Of a DNA stretch of 31,989 nucleotides, positions 1 through 7,318 are shown in pieces. The position numbers and the translations under genes were made by a program. Numbering within the stretch: the stretch's first letter is position 1; each line of letters opens with the position of its first letter. The notes beneath the pieces were generated by a model. It was not told the DNA's origin and ran no database searches. It saw only the letters and a program-made list of their open reading frames with translations. The DNA is from JBDHRG01 sp039807445 (GTDB lineage: Bacteria > Pseudomonadota > Gammaproteobacteria > Competibacterales > Competibacteraceae): contig JBDHRG010000020.1 in NCBI GenBank assembly GCA_039807445.1, positions 1-31,989 on the forward strand, written 5' to 3'.

Positions 1-2
1 GG

Positions 3-56
3 CGGCAATTCTGGGACAAACTCGATCAATTCGGTCTCCCCGTGGCCGTTGCTTGA
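3..56 (+). CDS. Possible 3' end of a gene entering from the left
   Basis: An open frame enters from the left edge and stops with TGA at 54-56. Its last residues read RQFWDKLDQFGLPVAVA, which looks like an ordinary protein C-terminus. It would converge on wzt. Only 17 codons are visible and the opposite strand is also open here, so the call is tentative and no function can be given. Apart from this, I see nothing firm in bases 1-140. Confidence 0.2.
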   Translation, partial: RQFWDKLDQFGLPVAVA

Positions 57-140
57 ATCATATAGAGGTCACACCCGTCATAGCCCTGTGTCACCTCGGC
101 AACTGGATCGGCGCCCAACCGCTTGCAACGACTGACGCCG

Positions 141-1913
141 TCAAGCTTGGTAGCGGATAGCCCAGCATGCGGGCTGGTTGACGAAACCTATCGAAACCGC
201 GATTCCAGCCGGGGGCAGAATCTTCAACGGATAGCAACGGTCGTGCAGATCGTAGGCGGGCGGCTCGTGCCCAACGGCGAGATTGAGTTCCCTGAACAGG
301 GCAACCGACGCGATGTAGTCGCCAGGACCGAGATGCAAACGCTCAACATCGACGGAGATCCGGCCCCGGCCCTGGACACTGCCAAACCTGATCCCGTCGC
401 GGCTCGAAATCAGCTGAGTCGCGCACGTGCCATCCGGGCGATAGATGGCCACCACGGCTACGGGCTCGAATACTTCGGTACCGGCATCGAACTCCAGAAC
501 CGCCTGCACCGCGTCGCCGCTCACCAAGGTATGCCGGCGCCGCCCGTCGACGTCGATAAAGGCGAAACCGGTAATCTTCACCTCACCGCTCCCGTAGCGC
601 TCGTCAGGACTCAACGCTTGCAGAGGCTCGGCGGCTTCCTCCGAGGATGTCCCCTCCGGCTGCACGCCGCATCGGGCCGACAGGACGATATGCACCGTTT
701 TCCAGCCCTCCTCTCCGGCTGGAAGCGTCGCGAGCGTTCGGTACTCGCCATCCTCGTAGCGCTGTACGAGCACATCCGTGCTCGGACTGGAGCAGTAATC
801 GAGTTCGAGCGACAATTCGGCGTTGCTGGGACTCCAGCTCATTTGCCAAGGCGCATGGCCATAGCTGCCACCGAAGTCACCGAATGGCCAAGCGCGGCAG
901 CCGGCCTGGTTCTGGGGCGAACGCCAATTCATGTGCAGTGGATCGATTAGCAACTCCGCCGAGGCGTTGGTGGACTTGATACCAGCGGGTGTCAGATCGA
1001 GCACCACCTCGCCTGCCTGCTGGAGTCGCAGCCCTGCCAACCAGCATGGTTTGGCCGGCGCCCCATCCTGGGCACTCACCAAACGGAATAGCCCCCCAGC
1101 CTCGCCCAGCCCCTGCAAGGCACGCGCTTGCCCCTTGGTCAGACTCATCGCCCGAGCACGCAGGCGCAGTTCGTCCTCTTCGCGCACACGCGCGAGATAG
1201 GCCTTGCCCACCGCCAACGGATCGCCGTCCATCAAGACGTGGCCACCATCGATCCACAGGGCGCGATCGCACAGAAGCTGCACCGAACTCATGTCATGCG
1301 ATACGAACAGCACAGTGGCACCGTTGTCAGTCAACTGGCGCATGCGCTGGATCGACTTGCCCATGAAATAGGCATCACCGGCTCCGAGGATTTCGTCGAT
1401 GATGAGCACTTCGGGCGAAATGCTCGTAGCCACTGCGAAGGCAAGCCGCGCATACATCCCTGCCGAGTACTCACGAACAGGGCGATGGATGAAGTCGTCG
1501 AGCTCGGTAAAGTCGATGATCTCCTCGATGCACGCAGGGATCTCTTGAGTTGGCATGCCCTGCAAACTGAGCGCAGTGCGAGCATTGTCGATACCGCTAA
1601 AATCCGGGTGGAAACCGGTCCCCAGTTCCATCAGCGCCTGGACGTTGCCACGTACCTGCAGAACACCTTCACTGGGTGCGGCCTGACCTGCGATCATGCG
1701 CAAAAGCGTGCTCTTGCCGGCGCCGTTTCGGCCTATCAGCCCGATTCGTTCCCCCTTCGCAACAGTGAAGTCGACGCCGCGCAGGGCCCAAAGAACGTCG
1801 TAGCGATTGCGGGAGACCGGCAGCCCAAGCGCATCCAAGGCACGCCAACCAGGCGAGCGAAAACGACGATAGGCTTTCGCCAGTCCCTTGGCTTCGATCA
1901 CGAACTCAGACAT
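141..1913 (-). CDS. wzt: O-antigen ABC exporter ATPase (Wzt) with long C-terminal extension
   Basis: This is the ATPase of a Wzm/Wzt exporter, which moves finished undecaprenyl-linked polysaccharide across the inner membrane. The nucleotide-binding domain fills about residues 1-245, with Walker A GRNGAGKST, signature YSAGM and Walker B VLIIDEILGAGD followed by the VSHD switch. A C-terminal beta-rich domain (about 440-580) resembles the Wzt carbohydrate-binding domain that recognises the capped chain end in the family. At 590 residues it is longer than typical Wzt proteins (about 400-450), because an extra segment at roughly 275-425, probably a further beta-sandwich, lies between the two. The start overlaps the 3' end of wzm by 8 bp, so translation is probably coupled. 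G+C is visibly lower than in the rfb genes, suggesting separate acquisition. Confident as a Wzt; the role of the extra segment is unknown. Confidence 0.92.
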   Translation of the reverse strand: MSEFVIEAKGLAKAYRRFRSPGWRALDALGLPVSRNRYDVLWALRGVDFTVAKGERIGLIGRNGAGKSTLLRMIAGQAAPSEGVLQVRGNVQALMELGTGFHPDFSGIDNARTALSLQGMPTQEIPACIEEIIDFTELDDFIHRPVREYSAGMYARLAFAVATSISPEVLIIDEILGAGDAYFMGKSIQRMRQLTDNGATVLFVSHDMSSVQLLCDRALWIDGGHVLMDGDPLAVGKAYLARVREEDELRLRARAMSLTKGQARALQGLGEAGGLFRLVSAQDGAPAKPCWLAGLRLQQAGEVVLDLTPAGIKSTNASAELLIDPLHMNWRSPQNQAGCRAWPFGDFGGSYGHAPWQMSWSPSNAELSLELDYCSSPSTDVLVQRYEDGEYRTLATLPAGEEGWKTVHIVLSARCGVQPEGTSSEEAAEPLQALSPDERYGSGEVKITGFAFIDVDGRRRHTLVSGDAVQAVLEFDAGTEVFEPVAVVAIYRPDGTCATQLISSRDGIRFGSVQGRGRISVDVERLHLGPGDYIASVALFRELNLAVGHEPPAYDLHDRCYPLKILPPAGIAVSIGFVNQPACWAIRYQA

Positions 1914-2706
1914 AGTCGGAAAACAGCGGTTTGAGACGAGACAAGACCCAGTAGCCGAGTTGGAAGATCACCACGGCGAACAGTGCCATACGTAACAGCT
2001 CGAGCCACGGGACATCCCCTCCCATCAGGCAAGCGCGGTAAAGCGCCATCAATCCCGCGAGGGGATTCAGGCTCAGCAGCGAAGCCATATTCGGTGGCAC
2101 CATGTCTGCCGTGTAAGCGATCGGCGAAATCAACATCAGAAACAACACGATGAGTGGTGTCAGCTGACCGATATCGCGGAAGAAGACATTCAGTGTAGCC
2201 AGCAGCCACACCAGACCCGTGACCATGACGATCTGGATCAGATAGAGTAGCGGGATGGCGAGCTGGCTCCAGGATAAGTGCCCGTTGTACAGAGCAGTCA
2301 GCCAGACCAGCAGCATTCCGATTCCCATATTCACGTGCCCGACCACGGCATCCCTGAGCGGCAGCAATTCGATCGGCACTAGGGTGTTGCGGATCAGCCC
2401 GCTGTTGGCCACCACCCCCTGTACGCCCACGCTCAAGCCTTCGGAGAAGGCGAGGAAGGGCACCAGTCCCGAAAAGATCACCAACACGTAATCGCCGCTT
2501 GCCAGACCGGGTACCCGCACATTCAATACATGAACGAACACCAGCGAATACATGCTCAGGAAAAGCAGGGGGTAGCCCAAAAGCCACAGCAGTCCGAGCA
2601 CACTTCCGGCTTGGCGCGTGCGGATTCCCTGCCGGATCAGCGATAGCAGCAGCCCCGTATGCCCGCGAAGCAGACGCCAAGGCTGGAACAAGGTATGAAT
2701 AGCCAT
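1906..2706 (-). CDS. wzm: O-antigen ABC exporter permease (Wzm)
   Basis: This is an ABC-2 type permease of 266 residues, the usual length for Wzm/KpsM/TagG proteins. The N-terminal LLRGHTGLLLSLIRQGIRTR is the typical amphipathic gate helix before the membrane part. About six hydrophobic segments follow, including LLWLLGYPLLFLSMYSLVFV and LIVLFLMLISPIAYTADMVP; the latter carries the conserved SPI-Y element of this family. The protein pairs with the adjacent Wzt to form the inner-membrane channel for lipid-linked O-polysaccharide. The stop lies inside the wzt start region (8-bp overlap). Base composition is about 57% G+C in the sampled stretch, as in wzt and unlike upstream genes. The 101-bp gap to the aminotransferase gene holds no recognisable feature. 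Confidence 0.93.
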   Translation of the reverse strand: MAIHTLFQPWRLLRGHTGLLLSLIRQGIRTRQAGSVLGLLWLLGYPLLFLSMYSLVFVHVLNVRVPGLASGDYVLVIFSGLVPFLAFSEGLSVGVQGVVANSGLIRNTLVPIELLPLRDAVVGHVNMGIGMLLVWLTALYNGHLSWSQLAIPLLYLIQIVMVTGLVWLLATLNVFFRDIGQLTPLIVLFLMLISPIAYTADMVPPNMASLLSLNPLAGLMALYRACLMGGDVPWLELLRMALFAVVIFQLGYWVLSRLKPLFSDYV

Positions 2707-2807
2707 AGATAGCGGTCTGCGGATCTAATTCCCGGCCAGACTAGCTGCGCTCCCTAAGCAATAAGCAACGGTGAGGTAGGGGTGCACGAGCGTGCCCGTG
2801 AATTGGA

Positions 2808-3902
2808 TCAAGCTGCCAATACGGCAGAAACTGCGGCGACGACACGTGCCAGATCGTCCTCCCCCAGATACGGATGCATCGGCAGGCTCAGCACCCGCGT
2901 CGCGGCGCGCTCGGCCACCGGGAAGTCGCCCGCCTTGCCGCCCAGGGCCGCGAACGCCGGCTGCAGGTGCAGCGGCAGCGGGTAGTGCACCGCCGTCGGG
3001 ATGCCGGCCTCCGCGAGCGCCGCCTGCACCGCCGCGCGCTGCTCGACCTCGATGGTGTACTGGGCGTAGACGCTGGTGCAGCCCTCGGCCAGCCGCGGCG
3101 TGCGCACGTGCGCTTGCAGCCGCTCGCTGTAACGGGCACCGAGGCGCGCGCGCGCGGCGACCTCGTCGTCGAACACCTCGAGCTTGGCCAGCAGCACCGC
3201 CGCCTGCAGCGTGTCGAGGCGACCGTTGACGCCGATGCGCGGGTGGTGGTAGCGGCGGTCCTGGCCGTGCACGCGCAGCTCGCGCATGCGCTGGGCCAGC
3301 CGATCGTCGTCGGTGAACAGCGCCCCGCCGTCACCGTAGCAACCGAGCGGCTTGGACGGGAAGAAGCTGGTCGAGCCGATGGTGCTGAGCGCGCACGACT
3401 TGCGCCCCTGGTAGCTCGCACCGAAGCTCTGCGCGCCGTCCTCGACCACTGGCAGACCATGGCGCTCGGCGATGGCATTGATCGCATCGAAGTCGGCGCA
3501 CTGACCGTACAGGCTCACCGGCATGATGGCGCGGGTCTTGGCCGTGATCGCCGCCTCGACCCGGTTCGGGTCGAGGTTGTAGCTGTGCGGGTCGATGTCG
3601 ACGAACACCGGCGTGGCGCCGGCCAGCGCGATCATCTCGGCGGTGGCGATGAAGGTGAACGGGCTGGTGATCACTTCGTCGCCGGGGCCGATATCGAGCG
3701 CCAGCAGCGCGATCAGCAGCGTGTCGGTGCCGCTCGAGGCGCCGATGCAGTGCTTGGTGCCGACGTAGGCGGCGAGCTTCGCTTCGAGCTCGCCCACCTC
3801 GGGACCCTGGATGTACTGGCCGTGCGCGAGCACCGCCTGGATGCGCGCCTCGACGGCGGGCTGGAGGCGGCGGTACTGCGCCTTGAGGTCGATGAATTCC
3901 AT
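2808..3902 (-). CDS. DegT/DnrJ/EryC1-family sugar aminotransferase (WlbC/WbpE-like)
   Basis: This is a PLP-dependent nucleotide-sugar aminotransferase of 364 residues, full length for the family. The PLP lysine lies in STSFFPSKPLGCYGDGG, and the cofactor aspartate in VVEDGAQSFGA. The N-terminus (MEFIDLKAQYRRL) and GASSGTDTLL motif match the WlbC/WbpE group. That group transaminates the 3-keto form of UDP-GlcNAc-uronic acid to the 3-amino sugar, using glutamate as donor. The specific assignment is inferred from two neighbours, a WlbA-like dehydrogenase and a WlbB-like acetyltransferase, which supply the steps before and after. It starts 47 bp after the acetyltransferase stop, probably in the same transcript. 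Its G+C is about 75% in the sampled part, in sharp contrast to wzm just downstream. Confidence 0.88.
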   Translation of the reverse strand: MEFIDLKAQYRRLQPAVEARIQAVLAHGQYIQGPEVGELEAKLAAYVGTKHCIGASSGTDTLLIALLALDIGPGDEVITSPFTFIATAEMIALAGATPVFVDIDPHSYNLDPNRVEAAITAKTRAIMPVSLYGQCADFDAINAIAERHGLPVVEDGAQSFGASYQGRKSCALSTIGSTSFFPSKPLGCYGDGGALFTDDDRLAQRMRELRVHGQDRRYHHPRIGVNGRLDTLQAAVLLAKLEVFDDEVAARARLGARYSERLQAHVRTPRLAEGCTSVYAQYTIEVEQRAAVQAALAEAGIPTAVHYPLPLHLQPAFAALGGKAGDFPVAERAATRVLSLPMHPYLGEDDLARVVAAVSAVLAA

Positions 3903-3949
3903 GCTGTTCGTTCCGTGACTTGAGGAGGCAGGGCGATGGGGCCCGGGGC

Positions 3950-4534
3950 TCAGGCTTCGATCAGGGTGCAGACGCCGTTCGCGAGGCGGTAGCGCTCGCC
4001 GCTGTGCGGACAGCGCGCCTCGGCCTCGCCTTCGAGCGGCAGTGCCAGGCGCTCGCCGTGACGGCTGATCCAGCCGATTTGGCGCGCCGGCACGCCGACC
4101 ATCAGCGCGAAGTCGGGCACGTCGCCCTTGACCACGGCGCCGGCGCCGATGAAGGCGTAGCGGCCGAGGGTGACGCCGCAGACGACGGTGCAGTTGGCGC
4201 CGAGGGTTGCGCCGCGGCGCACGAGGGTGTCGCGGTACTCGTGCTTGCGCTCGACCGCCGACCGCGGGTTGTAGACGTTGGTGAACACCATCGACGGGCC
4301 GCAGAACACCTCGTCTTCGAGCGTGACGTTGTCGTAGACGGAGACGTTGTTCTGGATCTTGACCCGGTCGCCGATCACCACCCGGTTGCCGATGAACACG
4401 TTCTGGCCGAGCGAGCAGCCGGCGCCGATCCTGGCGCCGGCGCTGACGTGCACCCAGTGCCAGATGCGCGTGCCGGCACCGAGCGTGGCGCCGGCATCGA
4501 CGATCGCCGTGGCGTGGATGAAGGCCGCGCTCAT
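3950..4534 (-). CDS. Left-handed beta-helix N-acetyltransferase (WlbB/WbpD-like)
   Basis: This is a 194-residue hexapeptide-repeat acetyltransferase. Imperfect hexads run through most of the protein (ATLGAGTRIWHWVHVSAGAR, GAGCSLGQNVFIGNRVVIGD, GANCTVVCGVTLGRYAFIG). A short C-terminal tail with CPHSGERYRL is typical of the WlbB/WbpD subgroup. In that pathway it transfers acetyl from acetyl-CoA to the 3-amino group of UDP-GlcNAc3NA, giving the 2,3-diacetamido uronic acid. The start is the ATG at 4534, two bases after the oxidoreductase stop; the frame stays open far upstream through that gene, but the extra sequence is a shadow. The short gap implies a coupled operon. No WbpA-type dehydrogenase or WbpI-type epimerase is in this window, so the first or last pathway steps must lie elsewhere. 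Confidence 0.9.
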   Translation of the reverse strand: MSAAFIHATAIVDAGATLGAGTRIWHWVHVSAGARIGAGCSLGQNVFIGNRVVIGDRVKIQNNVSVYDNVTLEDEVFCGPSMVFTNVYNPRSAVERKHEYRDTLVRRGATLGANCTVVCGVTLGRYAFIGAGAVVKGDVPDFALMVGVPARQIGWISRHGERLALPLEGEAEARCPHSGERYRLANGVCTLIEA

Positions 4535-4536
4535 GC

Positions 4537-5598
4537 TCACAGGTCCAGCGGCAGCGACACGCGACGGCCGTCGCGCGCCGAGGTGTAGGCCGCCACCAGC
4601 AGCTCGAGCGAGTTCAAACCCTCGCGCCCGTCGGTCTCGGGCTCGGCCTCGCCGCGCAGCACCTGGATCACGTTGTCGTAGTACAGCGGGTGGCCGAAGC
4701 CGTACACCGAGGTGGTCGTATAGCTGGCCTGCTGCACCTGCGCATCGTCCGGGCTCGGCTCGGCGAACTCCCAGTGCTGGATCTCGTTGACCGCCACCCC
4801 GCCGACGCGCACCGTGCCCTTCTCGCCGATGATGGTGATCGAGCCCTCGAGGTTCTTCGGGTAGGTGAGCATGGTGACGTTCATCGAACCCAGCGCCCCC
4901 GAGCGCCACTTGATGCCGATCACGCCGGTGTCCTCGACCTGGATGTCGCGCTCGAGCGTGGCGGTGTAGGCCTGCACGCTCTCCACCGGCCCGATCAGCC
5001 AGTCGAGCAGGTCGACGTAGTGGCTGGCCTGGTTCATGAACGCCCCGCCGTCGAACTCCCAGGTGCCGCGCCACCGGGCGCTGTCGTAGTAGCTCTGCGG
5101 GCGGCTCCAGAACACGTTCAGGTTGACCATGTAGATGCGGCCGAAGCGCTTCTGCTCGACGGCGCGCTTGAGCAGCTGCAGCGTGGCGTTACGGCGGTTC
5201 TGCTTGACCACGAACAGGTGCACGCCGGCGTCGTCACAGGCATTGACCATGCGCTTGCCGTCGGCCCAGCGCGTCGCCATCGGCTTTTCGGTCATCACGT
5301 GGCGCCCGGCCCGCGCCACCTCGATCGCCTGGCTCGGGTGCAGCCCCGAGGGCGTCGCCAGCACCACGACGTCGGCGTCCGACCCCGCCAGCAGTGCCTC
5401 CAGGCTGGCGTAGCCCCGGGCGCCGGTGCGCTCCACCGCCGCCGCCAGTGCCTGCGGATCGGTGTCGCACACCGCCACCAGCTCGGCGCGCTCATGGTGC
5501 GTGTCCAGCGCCTCGACGTGGTTCTTGGAGATGCGCCCGCAGCCCACCAGGGCGAAGCGGATCTTGCGGTCGGTGATCGCGGATTGGTTGACGAACAT
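4537..5598 (-). CDS. Gfo/Idh/MocA oxidoreductase (WlbA/WbpB-like UDP-sugar 3-dehydrogenase)
   Basis: This is an NAD(P)-dependent oxidoreductase of 353 residues. The N-terminal Rossmann fold begins with RFALVGCGRISKNH, followed by the family's EKPMA motif (MTEKPMATRWADGK). The C-terminal alpha/beta domain has FDGGAFMNQASHYVDLLDWL, matching the conserved GG-D-H-DL pattern. Together with the two following genes it fits WlbA/WbpB, which oxidises C3 of UDP-N-acetylglucosaminuronic acid. I chose the ATG at 5598 because an AGGGA ribosome site lies 7 bp upstream and the Rossmann strand starts soon after; an in-frame ATG at 5652 lacks this support. The gene is 114 bp downstream of rfbB. Confidence 0.9.
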   Translation of the reverse strand: MFVNQSAITDRKIRFALVGCGRISKNHVEALDTHHERAELVAVCDTDPQALAAAVERTGARGYASLEALLAGSDADVVVLATPSGLHPSQAIEVARAGRHVMTEKPMATRWADGKRMVNACDDAGVHLFVVKQNRRNATLQLLKRAVEQKRFGRIYMVNLNVFWSRPQSYYDSARWRGTWEFDGGAFMNQASHYVDLLDWLIGPVESVQAYTATLERDIQVEDTGVIGIKWRSGALGSMNVTMLTYPKNLEGSITIIGEKGTVRVGGVAVNEIQHWEFAEPSPDDAQVQQASYTTTSVYGFGHPLYYDNVIQVLRGEAEPETDGREGLNSLELLVAAYTSARDGRRVSLPLDL

Positions 5599-5712
5599 CC
5601 CGTTTCCCTGTCCAGAAACAAAAATTTTCGAAACGACGCGCGAGCTTACCACAAGCGCCCGCCGGTTGAGAGCAGCGAGCGCTTCCGCGATCCGGCGGAA
5701 GGCATCGATGCT

Positions 5713-6780
5713 TTACGCCGAAGCGGCGTGCACGAGATGCCAGTCCAGCGTCTTGACGATGCCGCTCTCGAAGCTCTCGGCAGGCCGCCAGTCGAGCTCG
5801 TCGCGCATCCGGCGGGCATCGATCGCGTAGCGCCAGTCGTGCCCCGGGCGGTCGGTGACGAAGCTGATCAGCCGCTCGTGCGGTGCGTTTTGGGGGCGAC
5901 GCTCGTCCATCAGGCGGCAGATCAGCCGCACGATGTCGAGGTTGCGCCACTCGTTGCAGCCGCCGATGTTGTAGGTCTCGCCGAGGCGGCCGCGGCGGAT
6001 CACCGCGTCGATGCCGCGGCAGTGGTCCTCGACGTACAGCCAGTCGCGGATGTTGGAGCCGTCGCCGTACACCGGGATCGGCTGCTGCTGCAGACAGCTG
6101 CGGACCACGGTCGGGATGAACTTCTCGCCGTGCTGCCAGGGGCCGTAGTTGTTCGAGCAGTTGGTGGTCGTGACCGGCAGGCCGTAGGTGTGGAAGTAGG
6201 CCCGCACCAAGTGGTCGGAACCGGCCTTGCTGGCCGAGTACGGCGAGTTGGGCGCGTACGGCGTGGCCTCGGTGAAGGCCGGGTCGTCTTTGCCCAGCGT
6301 GCCGTAGACCTCGTCGGTGGAGATGTGGTGGAAACGTACTCCATGGGTGATGGGGGATGGGGGATGAGTAATGGGTGAGTCGTCCTCCCCCATTCCCCAT
6401 TCCCCATTCCTGCTCACCCAGAAAGAGCGACACGCCTCGAGCAGGGTATACGTGCCGACGACGTTGGTGCGGACGAACTCGCCGGGGCCGCTGATCGAGC
6501 GGTCGACGTGGCTCTCGGCGGCGAAGTGGACGACGGTGTCGATCGCGTGGCTGCGCAACAGTCGGTCGACCAGCGCGCGGTCGCAGATATCGCCGTGGAC
6601 GAAGACGTGACGGTCCGGCACGGGCAGATCGCGGAGATTATCCAGGCTGCCGGCGTAGGTCAGCGCGTCGAGGTTGACGATGCGCACCGAACTGTCGGCG
6701 CCGAGCAGCCAGCGCACGTAGTTGGCGCCGATGAAACCGGCACCGCCGGTGACCAGCACGTTGCGGGGCTGGTAGCTCAT
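5713..6780 (-). CDS. rfbB: dTDP-glucose 4,6-dehydratase with an in-frame repeat-encoded loop
   Basis: RmlB/RfbB converts dTDP-glucose to dTDP-4-keto-6-deoxyglucose with tightly bound NAD+, the second step towards dTDP-L-rhamnose. Visible hallmarks are the GGAGFIG dinucleotide motif (residues 12-18), the catalytic Thr-Asp-Glu of HISTDEVYG (155-157), Tyr181/Lys185 in YSASK, and NCSNNYGPW. The start at 6780 is chosen for its AGGAG site 10 bp upstream; the longer frame adds a meaningless N-terminus. The odd part is about residues 122-148, where a Gly/Pro/Thr-rich segment replaces the short loop before RFHHIS (about 10 residues in the E. coli enzyme). It is encoded by an inverted heptamer repeat at 6345-6419. 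The loop lies seven residues before the catalytic triad, but it replaces a naturally variable loop, so activity may be kept. Confidence 0.95.
   Translation of the reverse strand: MSYQPRNVLVTGGAGFIGANYVRWLLGADSSVRIVNLDALTYAGSLDNLRDLPVPDRHVFVHGDICDRALVDRLLRSHAIDTVVHFAAESHVDRSISGPGEFVRTNVVGTYTLLEACRSFWVSRNGEWGMGEDDSPITHPPSPITHGVRFHHISTDEVYGTLGKDDPAFTEATPYAPNSPYSASKAGSDHLVRAYFHTYGLPVTTTNCSNNYGPWQHGEKFIPTVVRSCLQQQPIPVYGDGSNIRDWLYVEDHCRGIDAVIRRGRLGETYNIGGCNEWRNLDIVRLICRLMDERRPQNAPHERLISFVTDRPGHDWRYAIDARRMRDELDWRPAESFESGIVKTLDWHLVHAASA
6345..6419. repeat. Empty inverted heptamer-repeat element inside rfbB
   Basis: The plus strand has a G-rich arm at 6345-6379 (GGGTGATGGGGGATGGGG...), a few bases, then a C-rich arm at 6386-6419 ending TCACCC. 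The arms are built from degenerate 7-mers (GGGGATG, GGGGAAT) and pair imperfectly; the outermost GGGTGA pairs exactly with TCACCC. The arrangement matches the element at the rfbC/rfbD junction and the arms around the four-helix-bundle gene. It stays in frame with no stop in the rfbB reading frame. No target duplication is evident here. Confidence 0.8.
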
Positions 6781-6805
6781 TCGCGTTGCGCTCCTGTCCG
6801 GGTTT

Positions 6806-6835
6806 CGAGAAAAGAGGCACGCCCGGCCGGCGGGC
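6806..6835 (-). terminator. Weak candidate terminator between gtrA and rfbB
   Basis: On the minus strand GCCCG-CCGGC-CGGGC can form a 5-bp GC stem (6821-6835), followed after 6 bases by a T-rich run, CTCTTTTCTC. The T-run is displaced from the stem, so function is doubtful; it also lies only about 25 bp before the rfbB start. Confidence 0.2.
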
Positions 6836-6901
6836 ACGCGCGAGCACGCCGAGCGCCTGCCGGGCTCGAGCGCAGCCGTGCGGTGCGGCGTCGCCGGCGC
6901 G

Positions 6902-7318
6902 TCAGCATTGCAGGATGCGCCGCGCGCCGCGGAACACCAGCCACTTGGCGCTGGCGTAGTTGACCAGCATGCCGGCGAGCGAGCCGGCGGCGACGCCGAG
7001 CGTCGGGTACGCGCGCACCGTGCCGCTGGTTGCGACCAGCGCGGCGTAGACGGCGTAGTTGACCGCGCCGCCGGCGAGCATCAGCGTCATCCAGTGCAGC
7101 CACTCGGCCAGCCGGCTGCGGCCGCTGGCCTGGCCGCGGAAGGTGTAGCGGCGATTCAGCGCCCAGGTGCCGGTGGCGGCGACGATGAACGAGACGGCGC
7201 GGCCGCCGTAATACCCGGCGCCGAGCGACAACAGCGCCTGCAGCACGCCGGCGTCGATCAGGAAGCCGATCGTGCCGACCGCGCCGAAGCGCAGGAATTC
7301 GCCGAAGTGCTTCGTCAC
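6902..7318 (-). CDS. GtrA-like small membrane protein
   Basis: This is a 138-residue protein with four hydrophobic segments, the standard GtrA/DPMS layout. The N-terminal FLRFGAVGTIGFLIDAGVLQ and a late FLV/VNYASAKWLVFRG element are typical. Family members are thought to help flip or present polyprenyl-phosphate-linked sugars, partnering a GT2 enzyme. The start is GTG at 7318, which overlaps the stop of the preceding GT2 gene in a 4-bp GTGA, so the two are very probably translated as a pair. The frame is open further upstream but that part only shadows the GT2 gene. The substrate cannot be read from sequence. Confidence 0.87.
   Translation of the reverse strand: MTKHFGEFLRFGAVGTIGFLIDAGVLQALLSLGAGYYGGRAVSFIVAATGTWALNRRYTFRGQASGRSRLAEWLHWMTLMLAGGAVNYAVYAALVATSGTVRAYPTLGVAAGSLAGMLVNYASAKWLVFRGARRILQC

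Noticed and set aside
1..140. A minus-strand gene downstream of wzt
   Set aside because: A frame reading ...GADPVAEVTQGYDGCDLYMI is open, but it has no start with a ribosome site and stops within the window. It is as likely chance as coding.
4690..6378. A 562-codon plus-strand open frame
   Set aside because: It is antisense to the wlbA-like gene and rfbB, with no recognisable fold or ribosome site.
6345..6419. CRISPR array or intein in rfbB
   Set aside because: The units are 7-mers in opposing arms without spacers, and the insert is far too short and lacks intein motifs.
6344..6419. Heptamer arms as G-quadruplex antigenic-variation sites
   Set aside because: G-runs are present, but no silent cassettes or recombination partners of that kind are visible; the inverted-arm design fits an inserted element better.
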